Source: Candidatus Gastranaerophilales bacterium
GTDB lineage: Bacteria; Cyanobacteriota; Vampirovibrionia; Gastranaerophilales; Gastranaerophilaceae
Reading direction: 5' to 3'
Length of the DNA: 20,215 bases
Assembly: GCA_905235825.1 (NCBI GenBank)
Contig: CAJONH010000128.1
Span: 1 to 20,215 of the forward strand
The notes below the pieces were generated by a model. The model worked only from the letters and a program-made list of their open reading frames with translations. It did no database searches and was not told where the DNA came from. Made by a program: the position numbers and the translations under genes. Shown here in pieces: positions 6,875 to 15,641 of this stretch (positions are counted from its first letter, which is position 1; each line of letters starts with the position of its first letter).

Positions 6875-7848
6875 GCCAAACCTGAATGATATGCCATCGG
6901 GTATTTATAGTCTTTAGTAAAACCTGCAGATGTATACATGCTGACGGCAGGAATATTATCAACATCGCAGCTTACATTAATTTCTTTAAGCAATCGACCT
7001 TCGACAATTGAATAGTTAAAAAGATCAGATAACAAGTTTTTTATCAACACGTTACTAAAACCGTTACCTCTGTACTTTTTAAGAATAGCCGTAATAGGTA
7101 TATTCGCAATTTTATCGTTAGTTAGGTTCGCAAAACAAAAACCTACGGGCCGTTTTTTATAGAGTAATACTTTCGTTATTGCCGGTAAAAACAGCCCGTA
7201 GATATTTTCCGTTATTTTTTCTATAATATCCGTACAGCCGTTATATGTTGTAAATCTGGCATCAAACAGAGAGTCGGAAGAATTTTTAAAGGACTGATTT
7301 ATTACATAAATTGCATCATTTTTATATGAATTATGCCAATTACTGATTGAAAAATCTTTATCGAGTTCGTAGTTTTTTTCGGATTTTATATTATACTGTA
7401 ATGAAGTTTCGTTCAAGCTAATACGCATAACTTGAGTATTAACAATTTTAAAACCGTAATCATCAATATCATCGGCAAAATCAGCCTGTTTTCCCAACAT
7501 AGGATATGTAACCGTTTTTTCTTTCATCAAATGTTTATTTATTTCAATAAATTTTTCAAGCAGAAGTCTTCGTTTTTGATTTAAGTCTTTATTGCCTATA
7601 CAATGAATTATATTTAGTTCAACAGACTCTGAAATAATTGTTGTATAAGCGAGGAAACCTGTCGGAATATCATCTTCAAAAAGGATAATGCACTGAATTA
7701 GTTCGTCTTTTATGCTTTTTATAAAATTTTCATATTCTAAAGGCTCCAATTCAAAATGGTAATCTTCACGGGCATTTTCTTTAAAATTATTATAAACTCC
7801 CATAAAGACCTTTTTATATATATCACTGTATGCTTCTGTTTTATACAT
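6871..7848 (-). CDS. GNAT-family N-acetyltransferase, tandem-domain
   Basis: The 325-residue protein is about twice the length of one GNAT domain. The C-terminal half shows the family signatures: the acetyl-CoA loop KYRGNGFSNVLIKNLL (residues 258-273) and the following NVSCDVDNIPAVSMYTSAGF (291-310), which is the usual N-x-x-A-x-x-x-Y-x-x-x-GF block. The N-terminal half (residues 1-145) looks like a decayed GNAT fold with GFLAYTTI as a central strand but no acetyl-CoA loop. The substrate is unknown. It lies 27 bases after ribBA in the same direction, so it is probably the third gene of the rib operon. The start at 7848 has only a weak ACGGA upstream. The link to riboflavin is positional only. 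Confidence 0.75.
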   Translation of the reverse strand: MYKTEAYSDIYKKVFMGVYNNFKENAREDYHFELEPLEYENFIKSIKDELIQCIILFEDDIPTGFLAYTTIISESVELNIIHCIGNKDLNQKRRLLLEKFIEINKHLMKEKTVTYPMLGKQADFADDIDDYGFKIVNTQVMRISLNETSLQYNIKSEKNYELDKDFSISNWHNSYKNDAIYVINQSFKNSSDSLFDARFTTYNGCTDIIEKITENIYGLFLPAITKVLLYKKRPVGFCFANLTNDKIANIPITAILKKYRGNGFSNVLIKNLLSDLFNYSIVEGRLLKEINVSCDVDNIPAVSMYTSAGFTKDYKYPMAYHSGLA

Positions 7849-7875
7849 TAATATAATTTCCGTTAATATTCCTCT

Positions 7876-9090
7876 TTATAAATCAATTAGATGTTCCATT
7901 TTATCTATTTTTGTATGAATATATTTTTCGTTATATTTATTTAACGGAGTTTTAAGTGCTATTCTTTCCGTAATTTCAAGTCCGTAGCCTTTTAATGCAA
8001 CGATTTTTGTAGGATTATTCGTAATCAGTTTAAATTTTGTATAACCTAAATCACGAAGAATTTGAGCTCCTATTCCGTAGTTTCTTAAATCAGGCTGAAA
8101 ACCGAGTGATATATTAGCCTGAACAGTATCCTGACCTTTTTCCTGCAGAGCATAAGCCTTAATTTTATTAACCAGTCCTATGCCTCTGCCTTCATGACCT
8201 CGAATATATACCAAGGCACCTTTTCCGTAATCTTCTATTAGTTTTAAAGCACCTTCAAGCTGATTTTGACAATCACAGCGTTTTGAGTGGAAAATATCTC
8301 CCGTTAAACATTCGGAATGAACTCTTACAAGCGGAATTTTATCCGAACCGTCATCTTTTACTATTGCAACCTGATCCATACCTCCCAATGTATTTATATA
8401 TCCGTATATTTTAAAATTACCGAAGTCGGAAGGTAAATTAGCAGAGGCTTCACGTTTCATGAACATTTCTTTTTGAAGTCTGTATTCAATTAATTGAGCT
8501 ACTGTAATAAATTTAAGATTATGTTTTTTTGAAAATTCAACAAGATTATCACGACGAGCCATTGTTCCGTCTTCGTTAACTATTTCGCAAATTACGGCGG
8601 CAGGAGTCAAACCCGCAAGGCGAGAAAGGTCAACAGAGGCTTCGGTATGACCGACTCTTTCAAGTACTCCGCCTTTTCTTGCTATTAACGGAAATATGTG
8701 TCCGGGACGTGATAAATCGGAAGCGGAAGCATCTGATGCTACGGCGACTTCTATTGTTTTAGCCCGATCATAAGCACTTACACCTGTTGTAACTCCGAAT
8801 TTTCTCACAGCATCTATACTCTGAGTGAATGCTGTACCTTTGGGGTCGGTATTATGGCTGACCATTTCCGATAATCCCAGTTTCTCCGCTTTTTCTCTCG
8901 TCAAAGCAAGGCATAATACACCTTTACATTGTGATATCAGAAAATTTATAACCTGCGGAGTTGCAAATTGGGCGGGAATAATGACATCACCTTCATTCTC
9001 CCTGTCTTCATCATCGGCAACTATAACGGGTCTGCCGTGTTTAAAATCTTCTATAGCTTCTTCTATGGTATTAAATTGAATTTCACTCAT
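7876..9090 (-). CDS. ribBA: bifunctional 3,4-dihydroxy-2-butanone-4-phosphate synthase / GTP cyclohydrolase II (RibBA)
   Basis: RibBA catalyses both entry steps of riboflavin synthesis: ribulose 5-phosphate to dihydroxybutanone phosphate, and GTP to the pyrimidine precursor. I choose ATG 9090 (404 residues), one base after the ribE stop, with ACGGA upstream; an in-frame TTG at 9099 would add three residues but has no room for a ribosome site. The N-terminal RibB half carries DDEDRENEGD and the SRPGHIFPL and RVGHTEASVDL motifs. The C-terminal RibA half carries the zinc ligands Cys261, Cys272 and Cys274 (HSECLTGD and SKRCDC) and RGHEGRGIGL. Both halves look complete and active. The 2-base junction suggests coupling to ribE. 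Confidence 0.96.
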   Translation of the reverse strand: MSEIQFNTIEEAIEDFKHGRPVIVADDEDRENEGDVIIPAQFATPQVINFLISQCKGVLCLALTREKAEKLGLSEMVSHNTDPKGTAFTQSIDAVRKFGVTTGVSAYDRAKTIEVAVASDASASDLSRPGHIFPLIARKGGVLERVGHTEASVDLSRLAGLTPAAVICEIVNEDGTMARRDNLVEFSKKHNLKFITVAQLIEYRLQKEMFMKREASANLPSDFGNFKIYGYINTLGGMDQVAIVKDDGSDKIPLVRVHSECLTGDIFHSKRCDCQNQLEGALKLIEDYGKGALVYIRGHEGRGIGLVNKIKAYALQEKGQDTVQANISLGFQPDLRNYGIGAQILRDLGYTKFKLITNNPTKIVALKGYGLEITERIALKTPLNKYNEKYIHTKIDKMEHLIDL

Positions 9091-9091
9091 T

Positions 9092-9730
9092 TTATACAAA
9101 TCCGTTCTCTGTTAAAAATTCATAGTCTATTTTATTATTCTTTTTAAATTGTACTATTTTTTCGGTATATTTGGCAAATATATCGGTTTCTATATTAACT
9201 AAATCACCTTTTTGTAAATTTGCTATATTTACTTCTTTTAACGTTGAAGGAATAAGTTCTACGGAAAAAACATTATCTTCAATCGAAGCTATTGTCAGAC
9301 TTACACCGTTTACGGCGATAGAGCCTTTATAAATAGCATATTTTGAAAAATTTTCGGGTAATTCAAAGAAAAATCTTTTTGAAAAACCGTCAATTGTGCT
9401 GTTAATAAATTTAGCGGTACAATCAATATGACCTGTTACAATATGACCGTCAAGTCTTGAAGAAAGAGTAAGTGCTCGTTCAAGATTAACCAAATCTCCT
9501 TGTTTTAGGCTTCTATATGTTGTTACATTTAAGGTTTCATTAGATGCTTGAACTTTTATATAATTTTTCCCAAATTCGGTTACTGTCTGGCAGGCACCGT
9601 TTATTGAAATACTCGAACCTGTTTTTACATCTTCAAGTATTTTACTGCATTCAACGGTTATTTCCATTCCATTTGAAGATAATTCCGTCTTTTTTATTTT
9701 TCCCTGTTCTTCGACCAATCCTGTAAACAT
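9092..9730 (-). CDS. ribE: riboflavin synthase, alpha-chain type
   Basis: The enzyme dismutates two 6,7-dimethyl-8-ribityllumazine molecules to riboflavin. At 212 residues with two lumazine-binding repeats it is standard: the first opens with MFTGLVEE and has GSSISINGACQTV, the second has GHIVTGHID and GSIAVNGVSLTI, and the ETDIFAKYTEK block near the C-terminus is conserved. The start is certain because the family begins MFTGLVEE. No Shine-Dalgarno is present; an extended -10 box ends six bases before the ATG. It heads ribE-ribBA-GNAT. ribD and ribH are not in the window. I see no FMN riboswitch in the 130 bases upstream. Confidence 0.96.
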   Translation of the reverse strand: MFTGLVEEQGKIKKTELSSNGMEITVECSKILEDVKTGSSISINGACQTVTEFGKNYIKVQASNETLNVTTYRSLKQGDLVNLERALTLSSRLDGHIVTGHIDCTAKFINSTIDGFSKRFFFELPENFSKYAIYKGSIAVNGVSLTIASIEDNVFSVELIPSTLKEVNIANLQKGDLVNIETDIFAKYTEKIVQFKKNNKIDYEFLTENGFV

Positions 9731-9736
9731 AAATAA

Positions 9737-9745
9737 ATTCTAGCA
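9737..9745 (-). promoter_or_regulatory. extended -10 promoter of ribE, probably leaderless
   Basis: On the minus strand TGC (9745-9743) precedes TAGAAT (9742-9737, five of six to consensus). The box ends six bases before the ribE ATG at 9730, so transcription should begin at about the A of ATG. I find no convincing -35 at the right distance; extended -10 promoters can work without one. Confidence 0.55.
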
Positions 9746-9808
9746 TAAAAGATATCTCAAAATACTTAAAAAAATTTATTATTACATTTTTTTAAGTTAT
9801 ATTTATAT

Positions 9809-9814
9809 TATAAT
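9809..9814 (+). promoter_or_regulatory. -10 box of the alpha-oxoamine synthase gene
   Basis: A perfect TATAAT lies 46 bases before the ATG at 9861. No good -35 is seen upstream, only a T-rich run with TTACAT at 21-base spacing. The transcript would carry a leader of about 40 bases ending in the strong ribosome site GGAGAGG (9850-9856). Confidence 0.4.
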
Positions 9815-9860
9815 TACAGTAATAGCGGCAATGCCATGACAATATAAGCGGAGAGGAATA

Positions 9861-11135
9861 ATGCTCGAAACAGAGGAAAAGAAATCTTTAAATATAAAAT
9901 TTGAAAACTTTATAGATACACTTGAAGGTGAAGATTTATTCGATAAAACAAACAGACTGGATGATGTATTACAAAGCGGTGTTTTAACGGGGAATGAAGC
10001 ACTTGGCATGGTTACTATGAATAAAGTGCAGGCAGATTCCAAAATAAGAGAAAAAGATGGCAGTATTCATGATGTTATAATGCTCGGTTCAAATTCTTAT
10101 TTAAATTTATCCACGCATCCGAAAGTCATGGAAGGTGCGAGAAAAGCCCTTGAACAATTCGGTTACGGAATGGGGGCAGTTTCAAACTATGCCGGAATTA
10201 CCGATATTCATAAAGAACTTGAAGCACGCATAGCTAAATTTCACGGAGTTGAAGATTGTATTGTTTTTCCCAGCGGATACGGTGCTAATGTCGGCATTAT
10301 TTCGGCATTATGCGGTAAAAATGATGTAATTATTAATGATGCGGCAAATCACGCTTCTATTTTTGACGGCTGTGCTTTATCCGGAGCAGAAATTAAAGTA
10401 TTTCCTCATCGTGATATGAAAGGGCTTGAAAGAATTTTATCAAGACTCCCAAAAGAAAAAACGGGAAGATTGATTATAACTGACGGTGTATTCTCTATGG
10501 ACGGAGATATTGCTCCTTTGGATAAAATAACGGAACTGGCAGAGAAATATCATTGCCGTATTATGGTTGATGATGCCCACGGTGTTGGTGTTGTAGGTCC
10601 TACTGGCAGAGGTGCCGCAGAACATTACGGAGTTATGGATAAAATAGATTTACACGTTAGTATGTTATCTAAAGGTCCCGGCGGTTTGGGCGGTTATTGT
10701 GCTTCTTCAAGAAAAATAGTTCAATATTTAAGATTGTATGCAAGAAGTTATTTCTTCTCAACAGCACTTCCTGCTTCCGTTGCAGGCGGTTTAAACGAAG
10801 TGTTTAAACTTCTTGAAACAGATACCGCAGGTCGAAAACAGCTTATTGAAAATACCGAATATTTAAAGAAAAAATTGGTTGATGCAGGCTTTGATATAGC
10901 ACATACTCAATCAGCCGTTGTTCCCGTTATGATATACAGTGAACCTGTTCTGTTTGAAATGTATGATAAACTCAGAAAAAGAGGGGTTTATGTAAATATT
11001 GTAACGTATCCTGCCGTAAGAAGAAAAGAATGCCGCTTAAGACTTTGTATGATGAAGGATTTAACATTTGAACAAATAGACAAAGCCGTACAAATTATAA
11101 CTGAAACGGCAAGGGAATACGGTATTGTAAAATAA
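9861..11135 (+). CDS. PLP-dependent alpha-oxoamine synthase family (KBL / BioF / serine palmitoyltransferase type)
   Basis: This 424-residue enzyme belongs to the fold type I family that joins an amino acid to an acyl-CoA with loss of CO2. The PLP-binding set is complete: Asp238 and His240 in VDDAHGVG, Lys271 in MLSKGPGGLGG as the Schiff-base lysine, and HASIFDG before them. RLRLCMM near the C-terminus supplies the substrate-carboxylate arginine. The protein is 25-30 residues longer at the N-terminus than KBL or BioF, and the segment that usually reads G-S-R/V-R before the GxxxxHxxLE motif is GMGAVSNYAGITDIHKELE, lacking the usual arginine. Candidates are 2-amino-3-ketobutyrate ligase, 8-amino-7-oxononanoate synthase or serine palmitoyltransferase. 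No biotin genes adjoin it, so BioF is not favoured; I cannot choose. GGAGAGG gives a strong start. Confidence 0.85.
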   Translation: MLETEEKKSLNIKFENFIDTLEGEDLFDKTNRLDDVLQSGVLTGNEALGMVTMNKVQADSKIREKDGSIHDVIMLGSNSYLNLSTHPKVMEGARKALEQFGYGMGAVSNYAGITDIHKELEARIAKFHGVEDCIVFPSGYGANVGIISALCGKNDVIINDAANHASIFDGCALSGAEIKVFPHRDMKGLERILSRLPKEKTGRLIITDGVFSMDGDIAPLDKITELAEKYHCRIMVDDAHGVGVVGPTGRGAAEHYGVMDKIDLHVSMLSKGPGGLGGYCASSRKIVQYLRLYARSYFFSTALPASVAGGLNEVFKLLETDTAGRKQLIENTEYLKKKLVDAGFDIAHTQSAVVPVMIYSEPVLFEMYDKLRKRGVYVNIVTYPAVRRKECRLRLCMMKDLTFEQIDKAVQIITETAREYGIVK

Positions 11136-11285
11136 ATTTTAGGCAACTATTACAATGTTACGGTAATACAGCTTAAAATTCAGTCATTCTTATATGACAG
11201 GTATTTAGACTTATTTACTGTAAAATAATATATAAATACCAAGTATATAAATGTGCTGCCATGCTGAAAAAACGCTTAACTTCTA

Positions 11286-11516
11286 CTAGCCGTTTTGATA
11301 TAAATTTTGAGCCATACAACTGTTTAGACTGCGTTTTAAACTCATCAAACGAACATTCATTTGATTTTTCAAGTTTTGGCATCTTATTGTATCTGCAATG
11401 ATATTGAAATCCATATCCGAAAGAGAATTGTGTCTGCTTGTTGCAGGTACATACCCGTTAGCAGAACTCGCCTTTTCAAAATTATTCATCCATAAATTTA
11501 TCGGTGCAATTCTCAT
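11286..11516 (-). CDS. small hypothetical protein, 76 aa
   Basis: I do not recognise a domain. The start at ATG 11516 is supported by AAGGAAG seven bases upstream, one of the better ribosome sites in the window. The product is basic and polar, starts MRIAPINLWMNNFEKA, has a Ser/Asn-rich first half and a probable helix in residues 36-67, two cysteines (46 and 68) and no membrane segment or signal peptide. It stands alone between the AsmA-like gene upstream (same strand, 124-base gap) and the convergent synthase gene. It may belong to a lineage-specific family of short proteins; that is only an impression. Confidence 0.6.
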   Translation of the reverse strand: MRIAPINLWMNNFEKASSANGYVPATSRHNSLSDMDFNIIADTIRCQNLKNQMNVRLMSLKRSLNSCMAQNLYQNG

Positions 11517-11640
11517 TTGATTACTTCCTTACATTATCGTATTAACACAAACATACAATGTTGTAAATACATGTAAATATACAAATTTGATGTTTTGTAA
11601 AGAATTATTAAATCTATTCAAATTTAAATAAATCTGAACA

Positions 11641-14600
11641 TTATTGTGAGTCTGAGTTAGAATTATTTTCTGAAACAGCTTGTTTTGCCTGTTCCGCAAG
11701 TTGTTTTAAAGTACTTGTTTTAAGCTGTTTTAATTGGTCTTTTATTGATACCGCACCTGAATTTGAAGATGACGGCTCGGAAGAATTTTCACTGCCGGCA
11801 AAACTGTTTTCCGTCGAAGCCGAATTGTTAAGCAGAGATTTAACGGCATTAACAACTTCTTTACCCTGCTGATTTATTTGTGAAGTACCTTCTGATGTCA
11901 AACTTTTTAAAATATCTTTCGCTTGTTGTTTTACTTCTTTTACATCTTTAGGAACACTAATAACCGAAAGAGTTCCGAGATAACTTTTTGCATCTTTTAT
12001 TTGAGTTTCGGTTGCAAGCCATTTAAACGAGCGAACTAATTTCAAAGGTTTTGCGGCATCTCCCCTTATTACGACCTGAAATTTTGCAGTATTTTCATCC
12101 GAACTTTCTTTTGTAATAGCAGGAATTTGTGATAGTTCATCAGAAGTAACCTGTTCGCACATTGTCAATAAAAGACTGCCTAATACCATATTCATATTAG
12201 AAGAAGATTTAACAACATTAACAGGATTAAGCAATGCAAGCTGCCCCATTGACTCTGTGACTTTTGAGCCTAGTCTGCCTCTAAGTTTCAAATCAGCATT
12301 ATTTTTTAAGATGTCAAAATTTCCAAAAATATACGTACTCATATAATCACCTGATGAAGTTATAGGATTTATTTGAGTAATACCTTTATCAAAGCTCAAA
12401 TGTCCGTTAAGTGTATTGAATTTACTTGTATCAACGGTTGAAGACAATGTTGTATTAATCAGAGTTTTCAATGCGGATGAACTTGATAAATTATCTGCTG
12501 AAATAAGATTTTCAATTTTTCCTAAAGGGCCGAGGCTTCCGTCTTTCATGCTGAAATCAACATTTCCTTTCAGCGTTTTAACCTGTTCCTCATAAGTTGA
12601 GCCTTTTAATGATAAATCGGCATCAAAGTCCATAGTCCCCGTTAAAGTATCTTTCATTGCGGCAGCTTCTAAAAGTGTTTGTGACACATCCAATCCGTTT
12701 CCTTTTAAATTTGCATTTATTTCAGACGTTATCAAATTCATTGAAACATCACCTTTAATTTTCCCTTTAAAACCCGATGTTATAAGATTTTTGATATAAA
12801 AGACATTTTTTATCATTGAAATTTTACCGGTTGTTTCGGTAAATGTCATAGTACCTGATTTAAGTTCTTTTATATCAATGCTTCCGTCTTTTATAATAAC
12901 GGGAATATCTGATGCAGAAGAATTTTGCGATGATGATTTTTGTGATGAATTTGAAGATGACGGTGTCGTATACTTTGCAAGTGCATCGGATACTTTCATT
13001 ACTTTATCCGCATCTGTTAAATCCGAAATTATATTTAACGTTTTAATCGTAAAATATTTAGAAGGAGTTAAATCTGCATTCATAACAATATTAAAGTCTG
13101 AACCGTTTGCATTTATCTTTTTAAGTTCTAAATCAAAATTTTTATCTTCAAATTTTGCTGTAGCTTTTTCTCCCGTTAAATACAATTCAGGGATTGACAT
13201 ATTTGATATATTGAAATCACCTCTTATTTTCGGATTATTTAACTCACCAGAAATTACGACATCACCTTTTGCAAGCAATTTTGATTGAGGAAAAACAGAC
13301 AATGACATATTAAGGTCATTTGGTATTTTAATTTTAAGAGTATTTATTATTGGATTTTTTGTATTAAGTTTGCTTATGGTACCATCAACACCCGCAATTT
13401 CCTTATTATTACTTCCTTCTTTGGAGAAAAATCCCGTATTTTTAAGCGTAAGTCTGTTATCTTTAATTTCAACTACCGCATTTACAAAGGTATTTTTATT
13501 CAAAATTTCGCTGATATCAATGGGAGTAATATAGTTATCGGCATCTGCCGAAATTGAAGCCGAAACTGTTTGCGTTTTATTATCTCCCGATATATTTGCA
13601 TTTATTGGCAATGTACCTTTTTCTTTTATATACATTGAAATATCATTACCTAAAAATTGTTTTATATCCGAGGTTTTTATGCCTCCATCGGCGGTTATGT
13701 CAAAAACAGGATTGTTTAAATAATTATTGACCGTACCTTTTAAATTAATATTTGTAGAGTTATTTATGCTCAAAACGGCAGGATTAATAATGATATTCTT
13801 ATCACCGACCTCCATTGAAAATTTATCGCAATTAACTTTTATACCTTCCATAGAAAGTTTAAAATCAGAATTATTAACACTACCTTTAAACGTTTTAAAA
13901 TCACTCGTTATATCTGCCGTTAAAAGATTATTTAAATAATTAATTCCGTTAACCGTATCTTTTAACGATAAATTATTTAAAGACATTTTAGCTTTTCCGG
14001 AAAGCGAATTTAGTTCTCCCGAAATATTTGCCGACAGATTTACCGTTCCCGAATTAACATTATAAGTATTGTTTATTTCTTTTGGTAAAAATAGCTCAAA
14101 TACTTTTGATAAAGGCATTTTTTGCATAATGATATCTATATCGGCAAAAGATTTTTGATTAATTGTTCCGTTTATATTAAATAACGTATCAAAAATTTCA
14201 ACTGTAGTGTTAACAAATTTTAGAATACTGTCATCAAGAGAAATTATGGAATTTATTTTAGCTATGCGTGAATTTTTCTTTGAATTTCTGATATCAACAT
14301 CTTTAAATGTAATTGAACCGTTTGAAGTTAAATTTTTTAAATCAGTTTTAAATTCCGTATCAGCCAAAAAAGAACCGCTGCCTTTTATTAAGTCAATATC
14401 ATTTTTAATATTAGCACTGTCTAATGCCGCTTTAACAAGAGTTAAAACATTTGCGGCATGTATTTCGTCAGATTTTATTTTCATATCTGCCGAAGGATTA
14501 TTTCCGTAATCTCCGGATGCTTTTAGTGAAAGTTTTTCATTATTCGTAATATATAATTCAGTATCGGCGGAAACATTTGTTTTATCTGTTTTAATATGAA

Positions 14601-15510
14601 TTTTACTTTCGGGAAGTTGAAGTCCTGATAGCATTAACGATAAATTGTCAATATTAAGATAGCCTTTAGAAACAATTTTGTTATCTTTTTGCCTGATTTT
14701 TAGTTTAGTATCAATATTTGTTTTAAGATTATAGGCTTTATATACTGCAACAGGGTTAATAAATTGAATATTTTGTGAAGTTTCCGTTTTTATTTCCGAA
14801 TTATCCGATTTTTGTTCCGTTTTGGGCAGGAAAGTATCAACATCAATATTTGCCGTAATATTTTTATTCTCATTAACAAAAAGTTCTGCAATAGTTTTAA
14901 CGGAAGCCGTTTTACCGTCTTTATACGACAATAAAAGTTCATCTCCTCTTAATTTAAGATAATCTGATGTTTTAATATCATTAATAAACAAAGAATAATT
15001 TAAAATTTTGATTTCGGGAACATTTATCTTTATTGATGATAAATCAAATAAATCATTAGTTTCAGTTTTCGTCTGCTCCTGTGTAGTTTGTTTTTCTTGT
15101 ATAGAACCGAGCTGTTCAAAATGTTTTACGAGTTTATACTCTTTTCCATCAGTTATATCGATATTAATTTTAGGATTAGTAATTTCTGCTTTCGTAACAT
15201 TTATGTTTTTTAAAATTAATTGAGGAAGTGAAATTCTTCCTATTACAGATTCGGCATTGAATAAAGATGAATTATCAGGGAACATAATATTTATATTATC
15301 AGCTTTAATACCTGCCGATAATAAAGGAGTAACCGTAATTTTGGCATCGGTAAAATCCATATTAAGACCGGCCTGCTCTTTTAGCATTTTTTGAATATCT
15401 GACTTAAAATTGTTTAAATTCACAACATTTGGAACTGCAAATAAAACAGTCAAATATAAAATAACAATCAGAGAAACAAAACTTATCCCCGCAATTTTTA
15501 GAAATTTCAT
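11641..15510 (-). CDS. AsmA-like protein (bridge-like lipid transport / outer-membrane assembly family)
   Basis: The 1,289-residue protein begins MKFLKIAG and has one hydrophobic segment at residues 5-29, an inner-membrane anchor with the rest exported. What follows is a long run of beta-strand repeats typical of AsmA/TamB/YhdP relatives, with the diagnostic AsmA C-terminal block (DADLSLKGSTYEEQVKTLKG, then KDGSLGPLGKIENLI) around residues 970-1010. Members form a hydrophobic groove thought to carry phospholipid across the periplasm; presence implies a diderm cell. Two Ser/Asn-rich linkers lie near residues 850-872 and 1225-1260, and the tail is charged and coiled-coil-like (KDQLKQLKTSTLKQLAEQ). 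The start is supported by GAGGGA eight bases upstream. It appears to be a single gene: large gaps flank it and the promoter TATAAT on the minus strand lies at 15551-15546. Confidence 0.85.
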   Translation of the reverse strand: MKFLKIAGISFVSLIVILYLTVLFAVPNVVNLNNFKSDIQKMLKEQAGLNMDFTDAKITVTPLLSAGIKADNINIMFPDNSSLFNAESVIGRISLPQLILKNINVTKAEITNPKINIDITDGKEYKLVKHFEQLGSIQEKQTTQEQTKTETNDLFDLSSIKINVPEIKILNYSLFINDIKTSDYLKLRGDELLLSYKDGKTASVKTIAELFVNENKNITANIDVDTFLPKTEQKSDNSEIKTETSQNIQFINPVAVYKAYNLKTNIDTKLKIRQKDNKIVSKGYLNIDNLSLMLSGLQLPESKIHIKTDKTNVSADTELYITNNEKLSLKASGDYGNNPSADMKIKSDEIHAANVLTLVKAALDSANIKNDIDLIKGSGSFLADTEFKTDLKNLTSNGSITFKDVDIRNSKKNSRIAKINSIISLDDSILKFVNTTVEIFDTLFNINGTINQKSFADIDIIMQKMPLSKVFELFLPKEINNTYNVNSGTVNLSANISGELNSLSGKAKMSLNNLSLKDTVNGINYLNNLLTADITSDFKTFKGSVNNSDFKLSMEGIKVNCDKFSMEVGDKNIIINPAVLSINNSTNINLKGTVNNYLNNPVFDITADGGIKTSDIKQFLGNDISMYIKEKGTLPINANISGDNKTQTVSASISADADNYITPIDISEILNKNTFVNAVVEIKDNRLTLKNTGFFSKEGSNNKEIAGVDGTISKLNTKNPIINTLKIKIPNDLNMSLSVFPQSKLLAKGDVVISGELNNPKIRGDFNISNMSIPELYLTGEKATAKFEDKNFDLELKKINANGSDFNIVMNADLTPSKYFTIKTLNIISDLTDADKVMKVSDALAKYTTPSSSNSSQKSSSQNSSASDIPVIIKDGSIDIKELKSGTMTFTETTGKISMIKNVFYIKNLITSGFKGKIKGDVSMNLITSEINANLKGNGLDVSQTLLEAAAMKDTLTGTMDFDADLSLKGSTYEEQVKTLKGNVDFSMKDGSLGPLGKIENLISADNLSSSSALKTLINTTLSSTVDTSKFNTLNGHLSFDKGITQINPITSSGDYMSTYIFGNFDILKNNADLKLRGRLGSKVTESMGQLALLNPVNVVKSSSNMNMVLGSLLLTMCEQVTSDELSQIPAITKESSDENTAKFQVVIRGDAAKPLKLVRSFKWLATETQIKDAKSYLGTLSVISVPKDVKEVKQQAKDILKSLTSEGTSQINQQGKEVVNAVKSLLNNSASTENSFAGSENSSEPSSSNSGAVSIKDQLKQLKTSTLKQLAEQAKQAVSENNSNSDSQ

Positions 15511-15534
15511 AAACTAATCCCTCTTGTATAAATT

Positions 15535-15563
15535 TTTATATGGGAATTATATTTCAAACACAA
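15535..15563 (-). promoter_or_regulatory. candidate promoter region of the AsmA-like gene
   Basis: On the minus strand two -10 options exist: a perfect TATAAT (15551-15546) with no good -35, and TATAAA (15540-15535) with TTGTGT (15563-15558) 17 bases upstream. Either lies 24-40 bases ahead of the ATG at 15510. AT-rich DNA makes chance matches common. Confidence 0.3.
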
Positions 15564-15641
15564 ATAAAATAGTATTTATGTTTTAATTTATGTAAAGACA
15601 AGCAGACATTATACACCGTGGTATATTGCCGCCAAAACCAA

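Noticed and set aside
9731..9860. FMN riboswitch upstream of the rib operon
   Set aside because: Only about 130 bases, very AT-rich, with none of the conserved RFN blocks; the promoter also appears to start the mRNA at the ribE ATG, leaving no leader.
12878..15223. Several open frames of 70-136 codons on the plus strand opposite the AsmA-like gene
   Set aside because: They are antisense shadows of one continuous 1,289-codon gene; the products are rich in Phe, Ser and Ile as expected for the reverse frame and have no motifs or ribosome sites.
15600..15641. Terminator after the glycosyltransferase pair
   Set aside because: Only a 5-bp stem (TATAC/GTATA near 15610-15625) and no U-tract on the right strand.
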